Below are positions 52,445-60,629 of a stretch of DNA of 64,000 nucleotides, piece after piece (position 1 is the stretch's first letter; each line of letters opens with the position of its first letter). The stretch is from Sva-07 sp031398325 (GTDB lineage: Bacteria > Actinomycetota > Acidimicrobiia > Acidimicrobiales > Ilumatobacteraceae). Where the stretch lies: positions 7,133-71,132 of the forward strand of contig JANNNB010000201.1 of NCBI GenBank assembly GCA_031398325.1. Direction: 5' to 3'. Made by a program: the position numbers and the translations under genes. The notes under the pieces are model-generated. The model saw only the letters and a program-made list of their open reading frames with translations. It made no database searches and was not told the origin of the DNA.

Positions 52445-52453
52445 ATGATAGCA
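52445..52453 (-). promoter_or_regulatory. Candidate rpsA promoter (extended -10)
   Basis: Minus-strand TGCTATCAT (extended -10, TG-x-TATCAT). It would give a leader of about 85 nt before the rpsA start, the longest leader in the window. No clear -35. Confidence 0.4.
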
Positions 52454-52501
52454 GTGGCGCCGAAACAACCACGCAGAGCGGTACACGTTTCACCTGCCCC
52501 G

Positions 52502-53221
52502 TCAGCCGGTCCGGCGGGTGGCCTGGACGAGGTACTCGGGCGACTCGACGCCGGCCGGATCGGTGCCGTAGGCGCCGGGTGCGACGCTGGCGATCGAGTC
52601 GACGACCAGATGGTGGCTGCTCAGCAGCAGACGCAGCTCACGAGGGGTGTAGCAGCCGGTCCAGAGATCGACGGTTTTCGATTCGCCCGATTCGGAACGG
52701 ATCTCGGTGCGCTCGTGCGAGACCCCGGCCCACGCGTCGAACTCGGCACCGTCGTGGTACTTCACCGCGAAGTAGGCGTTGAACGCGCTGAGCGCCAGGC
52801 GGCCGCCTGCACGCAAGGCCCGGGACATGCCGGCGACGACCGCAGCGTCGTCGCCGTCGGCCGTCATCATGCCGAAGGCGCCCTGGCAGAGACAGATCAC
52901 GGCGTCGAACTCACCGTCGAACGTGAGCGACCTGGCATCGAGGCGCTCGAACGTGGCTCCGCTCGGAGCACCGTCGGCGGCGATCCGGACGAACCGTTCG
53001 CTGATGTCGATGCCATGGACTCGAAATCCTCGGGTCGCCAGTTCTCGTGCGTGACGCCCCGTTCCGCAGCCGACATCGAGGATCCGCGCACCCGGAAGGA
53101 TCCCGAGGAGTTCGACGACGTGATCCACCTCCTGAACCGTGCCCTTCGTATGGGCGTAGCGGTCGTAGGCCGAACCGAGGTGATCGGCGAGATCCTCGAA
53201 CCAGTGATCTCGCTCAGGCAT
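52502..53221 (-). CDS. Class I SAM-dependent methyltransferase
   Basis: 239 residues. Motif I is ILDVGCGTGRHARELA, post-I acidic residue in VHGIDISERFV, and motif IV region FDAVICLCQGAFGMM. Substrate unknown. It follows the PPOX gene by 18 nt. Confidence 0.85.
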   Translation of the reverse strand: MPERDHWFEDLADHLGSAYDRYAHTKGTVQEVDHVVELLGILPGARILDVGCGTGRHARELATRGFRVHGIDISERFVRIAADGAPSGATFERLDARSLTFDGEFDAVICLCQGAFGMMTADGDDAAVVAGMSRALRAGGRLALSAFNAYFAVKYHDGAEFDAWAGVSHERTEIRSESGESKTVDLWTGCYTPRELRLLLSSHHLVVDSIASVAPGAYGTDPAGVESPEYLVQATRRTG

Positions 53222-53239
53222 GAGCGTCGGGCATGCTCG

Positions 53240-53920
53240 TCAACCCGGTTCGTCGGGCCTGTCCCAGGCGAGACCGAGCTCGTAGTCCTTCTCCATGCCG
53301 GAGCGGATCTCGTCGTCGACGGGCGGGATCACGCCCTGGGCGACGAGGACGTCGAGCGTGCCCGGGGCGTCGTCGGCCTCCGCCCAGCTGTCGTGGGCCC
53401 AGACCTTGCCCCGTCGGAACGCCTTCGCACAGTGGACGAAGACCTCGTCGGCGCGCACGACGATCGCCGTCGTGGGTCTGCGCAGCTCGTCGGTCCACAG
53501 GTCGAGCACGCTCGCGTCCGTCGTGACCCACGCCGCACCGTTGACCCTGACGGTCTCGTCCTTGCCCGGCACGAGGAACAGCATCCCGGCCGATCCCGAC
53601 GCAACCACCCCGCGCAAGGTGTCGATCAGGTTGTTGCCGTTCAGATCGGGCACTGCGACGTACTGGTCGTCGATCACCCGCGCGAATCCGCGCGGCCCGC
53701 CGCGGGGCGAGACGTCGACCCCGCCGTCGCGGCCGACCGTGCCCATGATCAGGAACGGTGAGCGTTCGATGAACGATCGCGACCCGTCGTCGATGCCGGG
53801 GCGCTTCTTGCCCTGGACCAGCTGCCCGGGTGCTCGGTAGAGCTCTTCGAGCTGTTCACCGGACACGAGGACCTCGCCGAAGGGAAGCGCCGACTCCGTG
53901 GTGACGGTGGGATCAGACAT
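53240..53920 (-). CDS. PPOX-type (pyridoxamine 5'-phosphate oxidase-like) flavoprotein, MSMEG_1061-like
   Basis: 226 residues with a split-barrel FMN/F420-binding fold: FLIMGTVGRDGGVDVSPRGG, YVAVPDLNGNNLIDTL, and VFVHCAKAFRRGKVW. This matches the MSMEG_1061 subgroup. A Shine-Dalgarno (GAGGAG) lies 7 nt before ATG 53920, one of few in this window. Oxidoreductase with unknown substrate. Confidence 0.85.
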   Translation of the reverse strand: MSDPTVTTESALPFGEVLVSGEQLEELYRAPGQLVQGKKRPGIDDGSRSFIERSPFLIMGTVGRDGGVDVSPRGGPRGFARVIDDQYVAVPDLNGNNLIDTLRGVVASGSAGMLFLVPGKDETVRVNGAAWVTTDASVLDLWTDELRRPTTAIVVRADEVFVHCAKAFRRGKVWAHDSWAEADDAPGTLDVLVAQGVIPPVDDEIRSGMEKDYELGLAWDRPDEPG

Positions 53921-53964
53921 GGGCGCTCCTCGGGTTCGACTCCGTGTTCGTCACGATCGGGCTG

Positions 53965-56634
53965 TCACGATTTCGCCGAGGCCCACGTGTCACCCCAGGA
54001 AACATTCACTTCGAGCGGGACCGCGAGTTCGGCGGCGCCCCGCATCAGATCGACCACGAGCGTCCCCACCTCCTCACGTTCGTCGTCGGGGACTTCGACG
54101 AGCACCTCGTCGTGGACCTGCAGGACGAGGCGGCTCGCCCTGCCCTGCTCCTCGAGGGACTCGTCGATGCGCACGAGCGCGACTTTGAAGATGTCGGCCG
54201 CAAGACCCTGGATCCCGGCGTTCATCGCCTGGCGCTCCCCCGCCTGGCGCACCCGGAAGTTGGAGTTCATCAGCTCGGGGATCGGGCGGCGGCGCCCGAA
54301 CAGCGTCTCGGTGTAGCCCCGTTCACGTGCCTCGATCACCGTGCGATCCATGTACTGCTTCACGTTCGGGAAGGCCACGAAGTAGGCGTCGAGGATCACG
54401 GAGGCCTCCTCGGTCGAGATGTTGAGTCGCTGGCCGAGGCCATACGCCTCCATCCCGTAGGCGAGGCCGTAGGAGACCATCTTCGCCTTGGAGCGCTGTT
54501 CGAGCGTGACCGCCTTGGGGTCGACCGAGAACACCCGGGCGGCGGTCGCGTTGTGGATGTCCTGGCCGCTGGTGAACGCGTCGATGAGGCCGGGGTCCGT
54601 GGCCAGGTGCGCGATGCAGCGCAACTCGATCTGGTTGTAGTCGGCGACCAGCAGCGTGGTGCCGGTCGCGGGCACGAACGCGCGACGGAACTGGCGGCCC
54701 TCGTCGGTGCGCACGGGGATGTTGTGCAGGTTCGGCTGATCGGACGACAGCCGTCCCGTTCGAGCCACCGTCTGGTTGAACGTCGCATGGATACGGCCAT
54801 CAGGGGCGACCTCGGCGAGGAGACCCTCTCCGTAGGTGCTGCGCAGCTTTTCGACTTCGCGATAGCGCATCAGGGGGCCGAGGAACTCGGGCCACTGATC
54901 CTTGATCTTCTCCAGGGTCGCCGCGTCGGTCGAGAAACCCGTCTTCGTCTTCTTGCCCGGGCTGAGGCCGCGTTCGTCGTAGAGGATCTCGCGCAGCTGC
55001 TTCGGCGAGTTGAGGTTGAGATCGTCGCGACCCGCCACCCGTCGTAGTTCGGCTCCGAGCGTTTCGACCTCGGCCGACAACCGCGCACCGAGGGCGCGAA
55101 GCTCGTCGACGTCGACCGCGATCCCGACGTGTTCCATCTTGGCCAGCACCACCACCAGCGGGTTCTCGATGGTGCGGTAGAGCTCGGCCATTCCCTGCGC
55201 CTCGAGGCTGGCCATCAGCGGCGCCCCCAATTCGTGCACCGCGAGCGCATCCCGCCCGGCCCGCTCGGCGTCGGTCATCGAGGTACCGTCGAGATCGAGC
55301 TGGCCCGACGACGCGACGTCGCTCGGACGAGCGAACCGGGTGTACTTCTCGATCAGGTCGGGCAGCGTGTAGCGGGCCTCGGCCGGGTCGATGAGGTAGG
55401 CGGCGATCGCCGTGTCGAGGGCGAGTCCGTTGAGGTCGATGCCCATCGCGAACAGCGAACGCATGAGCGGCTTGACGTTGTGCCCGTGCACCACCTCGTG
55501 GCCGGCCAACGCCAGGGCTACACGGTCGTCGGCCAGCACGGCCGCCGGGATCCAGGCGACGTCTGCCGCGGCGGCGTCGCGCACGATGGCAAGGCCGGTC
55601 AGGTCACTGCGGCCGGGTTCGCCGACCCACGCCGCGGCGACGGCGAGCGCTCCGGTGCCGATGATGAGTTGGACAGCTGCTGTGGGGTCGTCGACCGACG
55701 CCACCTCGGCGACGAGTTCCTGGCGATCTTCGCCGCCCCCGATGTCGAGGCCCATACCCATCCCGGCGAGCGCCTCGGCCAGACGGATTCCCAGCGTGCG
55801 GAACTCGAGGAAGTCGAACAGTCGGCTCAGCTCGTCCGGGTTCGGGTCGACGCCGAGGTCCGAGACCACCGTCTCGCCGAGTGGCGCGTCGTGGCGCAGG
55901 ATCATCAGGTCGAGGTTCTTGCGAGCCCGCGCCTCGTGCTCCACGAGCGACGCCTTCAGCTTCGGCGTCTGGGCGTCGACGTTGGCGAAGATGCCATCGA
56001 GGCCGCCGTACTGGTTGATCAGCTTGGCCGCCGTCTTCTCCCCGACGCCGGGCACGCCGGGAAGGTTGTCGCTCGTGTCCCCGCGAAGGGCCGCATATTG
56101 CGGATACAGCGCCGGCGTCACCCCGGTCTTCTCCTCGATACCCGCTTCGTCGTAGAACGCGTAGTCACTGACGCCGCGCCGGTTGTAGAGCACCTTCACG
56201 TGGGGGTCTGCCACGAGCTGGTAGCTGTCGCGATCGCCGGTGACGATGATGACGTCGTGACCATCGGCGACGAGCAGGTCGACGGCCGTCGCGATCAGGT
56301 CGTCGGCCTCCCAACCAGCGCAGTCGATCGCGGTGATGCCGATGGCATCGAGCACCTCGCGTACGAGGCCCATCTGCTGTCGGAGGATGTCAGGGGCGGC
56401 CGTTCGCTGCGCCTTGTACTCGGGTTCCGCCTCGTGTCGGAACGTCGGCTCGGGCCGGTCGAACGCGACGAGCACACCGTCGGGTTTGTGGTCCTTCAGC
56501 ACGTTGATCAGCATCGATGTGAACCCGAACACGGCGTTCGTCACCTGGCCGCTCGCCGTGGCCATGTCGGTGGGAAGCGCGAAGAAGGCTCGATATGTGA
56601 GCGAGTTGCCGTCGACGACGATGTAGGTACCCAT
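53965..56634 (-). CDS. polA: DNA polymerase I
   Basis: 889 residues: 5'-3' exonuclease (1-~300), a proofreading-like domain that lacks the DxE and related metal residues (about 320-490), and polymerase domain with motif A VADYNQIELRCIAHL, motif B RSKAKMVSYGLAYGM and motif C LQVHDEVLVEV. So it should lack 3'-5' proofreading, as in Taq and mycobacterial Pol I. ATG 56634 is 18 nt after the ANTAR regulator gene. Confidence 0.96.
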   Translation of the reverse strand: MGTYIVVDGNSLTYRAFFALPTDMATASGQVTNAVFGFTSMLINVLKDHKPDGVLVAFDRPEPTFRHEAEPEYKAQRTAAPDILRQQMGLVREVLDAIGITAIDCAGWEADDLIATAVDLLVADGHDVIIVTGDRDSYQLVADPHVKVLYNRRGVSDYAFYDEAGIEEKTGVTPALYPQYAALRGDTSDNLPGVPGVGEKTAAKLINQYGGLDGIFANVDAQTPKLKASLVEHEARARKNLDLMILRHDAPLGETVVSDLGVDPNPDELSRLFDFLEFRTLGIRLAEALAGMGMGLDIGGGEDRQELVAEVASVDDPTAAVQLIIGTGALAVAAAWVGEPGRSDLTGLAIVRDAAAADVAWIPAAVLADDRVALALAGHEVVHGHNVKPLMRSLFAMGIDLNGLALDTAIAAYLIDPAEARYTLPDLIEKYTRFARPSDVASSGQLDLDGTSMTDAERAGRDALAVHELGAPLMASLEAQGMAELYRTIENPLVVVLAKMEHVGIAVDVDELRALGARLSAEVETLGAELRRVAGRDDLNLNSPKQLREILYDERGLSPGKKTKTGFSTDAATLEKIKDQWPEFLGPLMRYREVEKLRSTYGEGLLAEVAPDGRIHATFNQTVARTGRLSSDQPNLHNIPVRTDEGRQFRRAFVPATGTTLLVADYNQIELRCIAHLATDPGLIDAFTSGQDIHNATAARVFSVDPKAVTLEQRSKAKMVSYGLAYGMEAYGLGQRLNISTEEASVILDAYFVAFPNVKQYMDRTVIEARERGYTETLFGRRRPIPELMNSNFRVRQAGERQAMNAGIQGLAADIFKVALVRIDESLEEQGRASRLVLQVHDEVLVEVPDDEREEVGTLVVDLMRGAAELAVPLEVNVSWGDTWASAKS

Positions 56635-56652
56635 CAGCTCAGCATGGCCGCA

Positions 56653-57237
56653 CTACTCGGCATCGGGCCGCAGCGAACCGTCGAGAATGCGATCGGCGAC
56701 GTCACGCATTCGCGTGCGCTCGCTCATCGCGGTGCGCTGGATGAACCCGAACGCCTCGTTCTCCGACATTCCGGCCTCGTCCATCAGGACCCCCTTGGCC
56801 CGCTCGATGAACTTGCGAGCCTCGAGCTGCTCTCCCAGCGCATCGATCTCGCCGGTCAGTGCCCGCAGTTCGCGGAACCTGCCCATCGCCACCTCGATGG
56901 CGGGGATCAGGTCGCTCTTCTGGAACGGCTTGACGAGGAACGCCAGTGCTCCGGCATCGCGGGCTTCCTCGATGACCTCACGCTGGCTGAACGCCGTGAG
57001 CATCAGGACGCCGCACACCTTTTCGCCGTTGATGATGCGTGCCGCCTCGACCCCGTCCATTCCCGGCATCTTGATGTCGAGAATCGCAAGATCGGGCTGG
57101 AGCGCCCTCACGAGCTCGACCGCTTGGTCGCCGCGGCCCGTCTCGCCCACCACTTCGTAGCCCTCCTCTTCGAGGGTTTCGCGCAGGTCCATGCGGATGA
57201 TGGCTTCGTCTTCGGCGATCACGACGCGCAATGGCAT
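56653..57237 (-). CDS. Response regulator with ANTAR RNA-binding domain (PdtaR-like)
   Basis: 194 residues: receiver domain (1-~120) with VVIAEDEAIIRMDL, phospho-acceptor AILDIKMPG, LTAF and KPF, then ANTAR domain (about 135-190; ERAKGVLMDEAGMSENEAF) that acts on hairpin pairs in mRNA. Rv1626 (PdtaR) lies at the same place relative to polA-rpsA in M. tuberculosis. No partner PdtaS kinase is seen here. Start ATG 57237 or GTG 57243. Confidence 0.9.
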   Translation of the reverse strand: MPLRVVIAEDEAIIRMDLRETLEEEGYEVVGETGRGDQAVELVRALQPDLAILDIKMPGMDGVEAARIINGEKVCGVLMLTAFSQREVIEEARDAGALAFLVKPFQKSDLIPAIEVAMGRFRELRALTGEIDALGEQLEARKFIERAKGVLMDEAGMSENEAFGFIQRTAMSERTRMRDVADRILDGSLRPDAE

Positions 57238-57274
57238 CCCCACTATCTACCATCCGCGTCGGCGCCAGGGGGCC

Positions 57275-57553
57275 TCACATGCGGTCGAGGAGATCGTCCT
57301 GCTTGCGTTCGAGGCCGGCGATCTCGCTCAGGACATGGGCCCGGTGCTTCAACATCGCCTCGACGTGACGCTGGGCGTCGCGGGCTTCGAACGAGGCGCC
57401 GGGGGTCTCGGACACGAGCGCTCGGATCGCCTGGTCGTCAGCGTCGTCTCCGAGATGCCCGAGCTGCTCGTCGATGATCCCCAGTTCGGCGCGCAGCGAT
57501 TTCAGTCTGGACCCGACCTGGGTCAGCCTTCGTTCGACCAGCCAGGATCCCAT
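57275..57553 (-). CDS. Small coiled-coil protein of unknown function
   Basis: 92 residues, all helical: two long amphipathic helices (LTQVGSRLKSLRAELGIIDE; HVEAMLKHRAHVLSEIAGLE) around a short linker, typical of small actinobacterial coiled-coil proteins. No domain recognised. Same strand, 37 nt upstream of the ANTAR gene. Confidence 0.7.
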   Translation of the reverse strand: MGSWLVERRLTQVGSRLKSLRAELGIIDEQLGHLGDDADDQAIRALVSETPGASFEARDAQRHVEAMLKHRAHVLSEIAGLERKQDDLLDRM

Positions 57554-57565
57554 TGTCCCATCAGC

Positions 57566-58396
57566 CTAGAAGCCGAGCGCGGCCGCCATGAGTTTGCTCA
57601 GCGGACGCGCGAGCTCGCGAAGGCGTTCACAGCCCTCGGCGCCGAGGGCGGCGTACGCGGGAAGGGACAACTCGTCGGTGCGCTGCTCGATCCAGGCCCG
57701 GCGCTCCCGGCCGACATCGGTGAACGCTCCTTCCGCGTCGAGCCAGCCCCGATCGCACAATCCGGCGACCGACGCCCGCCAATCCGCGTCCTGACGCGAC
57801 CGCGTGCCCTGCAACACAGCAGCTGGCACGTCGCCGGCGGCGGCGTGCGTGACCAACGCATCACAACCGGAGAGGCCCTCGACGACCATCGCCGCGATGT
57901 GCCCGTCGCCGCGGTGCTCACGCAACAGCGTCTGCGCGTGCCACAGCACCAGGTGTGGCGCTTCGGGCCAGGCCAACGATGCGTGGCCGGCGAACAGCGG
58001 CCGGCCGACGATGTCGTCACATGCCGCCGTCGCCGCGACACGAGCCAGTTCGGCGGCCTCGGCGACGTCGGCGCTGTCGACGAGATCGCCACCGATGCGC
58101 CGCAACATGCGGTCTGCGGCACGCGTCCGGGCGGAGAGGATCTGCTCGGGCGTGGTGTCGTTCCACACTCCCTGGACGTTGGTGCGAACGAACTCCGGGT
58201 CGAAGTTGAAGAACGTGGCGATGACGACCTCGGGCACGACGGCTCCCATCGGCGCCGCACGCGAGGCGAAGTACCCGCGCATACGACCCTCGACGCCGAC
58301 GGCCGCATACTCCTCCGCAGCCTCCGGCACGAAGTAGATCGCACCGTGTATCGGCTCGAGCGTCCGCCAGGTCTTCCGTGCCAGTGCTGCATCCAT
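57566..58396 (-). CDS. SCO6745-like helical protein
   Basis: 276 residues matching the actinobacterial SCO6745 group: N-terminal RKTWRTLEPIHGAIYFVPEA, mid FFNFDPEFVRTNVQGVWND and C-terminal winged-helix-like part (GTRSRQDADWRASVAGLCDRG split). Function unknown, sometimes called MarR-like. ATG 58396 lies 6 nt after CAGGAT and 26 nt after the tRNA; the longer frame upstream runs through the tRNA and is not real. Confidence 0.8.
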   Translation of the reverse strand: MDAALARKTWRTLEPIHGAIYFVPEAAEEYAAVGVEGRMRGYFASRAAPMGAVVPEVVIATFFNFDPEFVRTNVQGVWNDTTPEQILSARTRAADRMLRRIGGDLVDSADVAEAAELARVAATAACDDIVGRPLFAGHASLAWPEAPHLVLWHAQTLLREHRGDGHIAAMVVEGLSGCDALVTHAAAGDVPAAVLQGTRSRQDADWRASVAGLCDRGWLDAEGAFTDVGRERRAWIEQRTDELSLPAYAALGAEGCERLRELARPLSKLMAAALGF

Positions 58397-58421
58397 GCGC
58401 CGATCCTGCCAGATCGTCGCC

Positions 58422-58498
58422 TGGTGCCCCGGGTGGGACTCGAACCCACACTTGATGGTGTTTGAGACCATGGCCTCTGCCGATTGGGCTACCGGGGC
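58422..58498 (-). tRNA. Atypical tRNA with anticodon CAA (Leu-like D-arm, short variable loop)
   Basis: 77-nt cloverleaf with encoded CCA. Acceptor GCCCCGG/CCGGGGC; D-arm GCC-CAATCGGCAGA-GGC (3-bp stem and 11-nt loop, as in class II tRNA-Leu); anticodon arm ATGGT-CTCAAAC-ACCAT, giving CAA; T-arm GTGGG-TTCGAGT-CCCAC; discriminator A. The variable loop is only CAAGT, 5 nt, whereas true bacterial tRNA-Leu carries a long arm. So it is a class I-sized tRNA with leucine features. All stems pair fully, so it does not look decayed. Confidence 0.85.
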
Positions 58499-58508
58499 GT
58501 GCGGGCAC

Positions 58509-58514
58509 AATGTA
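58509..58514 (-). promoter_or_regulatory. Candidate -10 box of the CAA tRNA
   Basis: TACATT on the minus strand followed by GTGCCCGCAC, ending 10 nt before the tRNA. The TAxATTGTGC string is shared with tRNA-Gly. It lies between the tRNA and the upstream LAGLIDADG gene stop. Confidence 0.4.
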
Positions 58515-58536
58515 TCGGCCGCGCTGCTCGGCCAGG

Positions 58537-59310
58537 TCATGCCTTCGGGCCGATGAATGTGTCGAGCAGAGCGACGCTCTCGCGTCGGCTGACCGCGATG
58601 GTGTACCGGTTCATCCGACGCCATTCCACCCCGACGACGTCGCATGCGCGAGCGAACAGGTCCCGAATGTCGTCGGACACGTTGGTGAACTGGTATCGGG
58701 GATATTCGTACCGCCCGCCGCTTGCACCACGTACCCGATTGATCGCCCGGCAGCCGTCGCTCTGGATCAACCCACGCAGAAATTGGTGGGGATGGTCGAC
58801 GAGCGCGATCTGTTCTTGCCAGGACTCGAGAACGATGGGCCGATCGTGCTTCTTGCCAGGTGCCGCCTGCGGAAACAGGCACCGCCAATGCGTGGAATAC
58901 GCCTGGACGTTGATCACACCCTGTCGCGGGACTCGACCGACTCGATTCTCCGGCATGACGTGTTCGATCGCCCGCTGCACCTCCTCGACGATCCCCGGGT
59001 AGGCAGCGCAGCACGCGATCACCAGTCGGTAGACACCGCGCCGGCCGTTGAGGTCGATCCAGCCATCGCCGAGGTACTGGCCGAGCAGATACGAGTACGC
59101 GGCCGGGTTCGCCACCCTCCGTACGGGACATTCGTTCTCGCCTTCCTCGCATCGAGACGTGCGTTGCCTCCGGACTCCACCCGAAACGATCCACTTGCGG
59201 ACGGTGCCGACGTTGACCCCGACGGCGCGAGCGATTCGCAGCTTCGGCACGCCCGCCGCTGCAAGCGCGAGTACCTGGTCGACCACCTCCTGCTCGTGCC
59301 GGACGTACAT
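58537..59310 (-). CDS. HTH plus double-LAGLIDADG homing-endonuclease-like protein
   Basis: 257 residues. An N-terminal helix-turn-helix (about 5-45; AAAGVPKLRIARAVGVNVGT, then VRKW) is followed by two LAGLIDADG helices, YLLGQYLGDGWI (74-85) and FLRGLIQSDGCR (177-188), with both catalytic acids present (Asp82, Asp185). This is the layout of a monomeric DNA endonuclease with an added DNA-binding head. It is not inside an intron or intein; it stands alone, 38 nt upstream of the CAA tRNA. ATG 59310 is preceded by CACGAT at 6 nt. It could be an active homing enzyme or a domesticated regulator. Confidence 0.8.
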   Translation of the reverse strand: MYVRHEQEVVDQVLALAAAGVPKLRIARAVGVNVGTVRKWIVSGGVRRQRTSRCEEGENECPVRRVANPAAYSYLLGQYLGDGWIDLNGRRGVYRLVIACCAAYPGIVEEVQRAIEHVMPENRVGRVPRQGVINVQAYSTHWRCLFPQAAPGKKHDRPIVLESWQEQIALVDHPHQFLRGLIQSDGCRAINRVRGASGGRYEYPRYQFTNVSDDIRDLFARACDVVGVEWRRMNRYTIAVSRRESVALLDTFIGPKA

Positions 59311-59400
59311 GACACCATCGTGAAGAAGCGGTGTGACACGAAACCCGGCCCCGATCGTCGACCTACCGGGCGGTAGCTCGCCTCGACGTCGTCGTCGGTC

Positions 59401-59406
59401 TAGCCT
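59401..59406 (+). promoter_or_regulatory. Candidate fabD -10 box, leaderless start
   Basis: TAGCCT, 7 nt before ATG 59414; the same hexamer and spacing are used at obg. Confidence 0.5.
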
Positions 59407-59413
59407 GCCGCGA

Positions 59414-60601
59414 ATGCTCGCATTCACGTTCCCTGGCCAGGGGTCGCAACGCCCCGGCATGGGCCTTCCGTGGCGTGACCACGAGAGCTGGGAGCTGGTC
59501 GACGAGGCGAGCGAGATCGCTGGTCGTGATGTCGCGCAACTGCTGTGCGACGCCGATGCCGACGAGTTGCGCGACACCCGAAACGCACAGCTCACTACGT
59601 TCGTGTCGAGCTTGATGGTGCTCGACGCGGTCGAGCGACTGGGCGTCGAGCCGAGCTTCTGTGCCGGGCACAGCCTCGGCGAATACACGGCGCTCACTGC
59701 GACGGGCGCACTCGGGTTCGACGATGGCGTCCGCCTCGTCGTCGCGCGCGCCGCGGCGATGCACGACGCGGGCAACGCTCAGCCGGGCACCATGGCGGCG
59801 GTGCTCGGGCTCGATGACGACCAGGTCGAGATCGCCTGCCGGCGCGCCGACGCCGACGTGTGGGTGGCCAACTTCAACGCACCCGGTCAGATCGTCATCG
59901 CCGGTTCACCTGAAGGCGTCGCGGCGGCAACCGTGCACGCCAAGGAACTGGGCGCAAAGAAGGTCATGCCGTTGCAGGTCTCGGGTGCGTTCCACACGCC
60001 GTTCATGGCGTCGGCTCGCGAGCGCCTACGCGACGCCCTCGCTGAAGCCAAGCCTCGCGACACGGACGTTCCGGTCGTGTCCAACGTCGACGCGATGGCC
60101 CATGATCGCGGCGACGACTGGGCCAGCCTGCTGTCGGCCCAGCTGTCGAGCCCCGTACGTTGGAAACACTGCCTGCTCACCCTCGAAGATGCCGGCGTCA
60201 GCAGCTTCGCTGAGCTCGGACCCGGCGGCGTGTTGACGGGGATGGCAAAGCGGACCGTGTCGAACTGTCGCACCATCTCGGTCGCCACACCCGAGGACCT
60301 CGACAAGCTGATCGAATGGGTCGACACCGGCGCGGCGTCCACCGGACTCTCGCTCGGCGCACAGATCGAAGGCGAACACCTCTTCGCGGTCGAGCGCCTC
60401 GTCGTCAGCCCCGGCACCGGGATCTTCACCCCGATCGGCACTCTGGCCGACGGCGAACTCATCGCGGTCGGCACCGTGCTCGGACACGTCGGCGACGTCG
60501 AGGTCCGCTCGCCCTTCGCTGGCGTGCTGCAGAGCTACATCGCGGTGGACACCGAGCGGGTCACCGCCCGCCAACCGATCGCCTGGCTGCGATCCGACTG
60601 A
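59414..60601 (+). CDS. fabD: Malonyl-CoA:ACP transacylase FabD with C-terminal lipoyl/biotinyl-like domain
   Basis: 395 residues. The first ~300 are a standard FabD: FTFPGQGSQRPGMG, nucleophile Ser87 in CAGHSLGEYTAL, VVARAAAMHDAG and GAFHTPFMASA. Residues about 327-395 add a biotinyl/lipoyl-like hammerhead fold (VSPGTGIFTPI, SPFAGVLQSYI, QPIAWL). Where carrier domains have EAMKM, this reads GHVGDVE, so no lysine can be modified. The domain may bind a partner enzyme. First gene of the fab operon. Confidence 0.88.
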   Translation: MLAFTFPGQGSQRPGMGLPWRDHESWELVDEASEIAGRDVAQLLCDADADELRDTRNAQLTTFVSSLMVLDAVERLGVEPSFCAGHSLGEYTALTATGALGFDDGVRLVVARAAAMHDAGNAQPGTMAAVLGLDDDQVEIACRRADADVWVANFNAPGQIVIAGSPEGVAAATVHAKELGAKKVMPLQVSGAFHTPFMASARERLRDALAEAKPRDTDVPVVSNVDAMAHDRGDDWASLLSAQLSSPVRWKHCLLTLEDAGVSSFAELGPGGVLTGMAKRTVSNCRTISVATPEDLDKLIEWVDTGAASTGLSLGAQIEGEHLFAVERLVVSPGTGIFTPIGTLADGELIAVGTVLGHVGDVEVRSPFAGVLQSYIAVDTERVTARQPIAWLRSD

Positions 60602-60629
60602 CCTGGGCGCGAGCGAGAGGACCGGCACG

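Noticed and set aside
58397..59194. 542-codon minus-strand frame joining the SCO6745-like gene with sequence upstream
   Set aside because: It would be translated through the tRNA and antiphase to the LAGLIDADG gene; the family start is at 58396.
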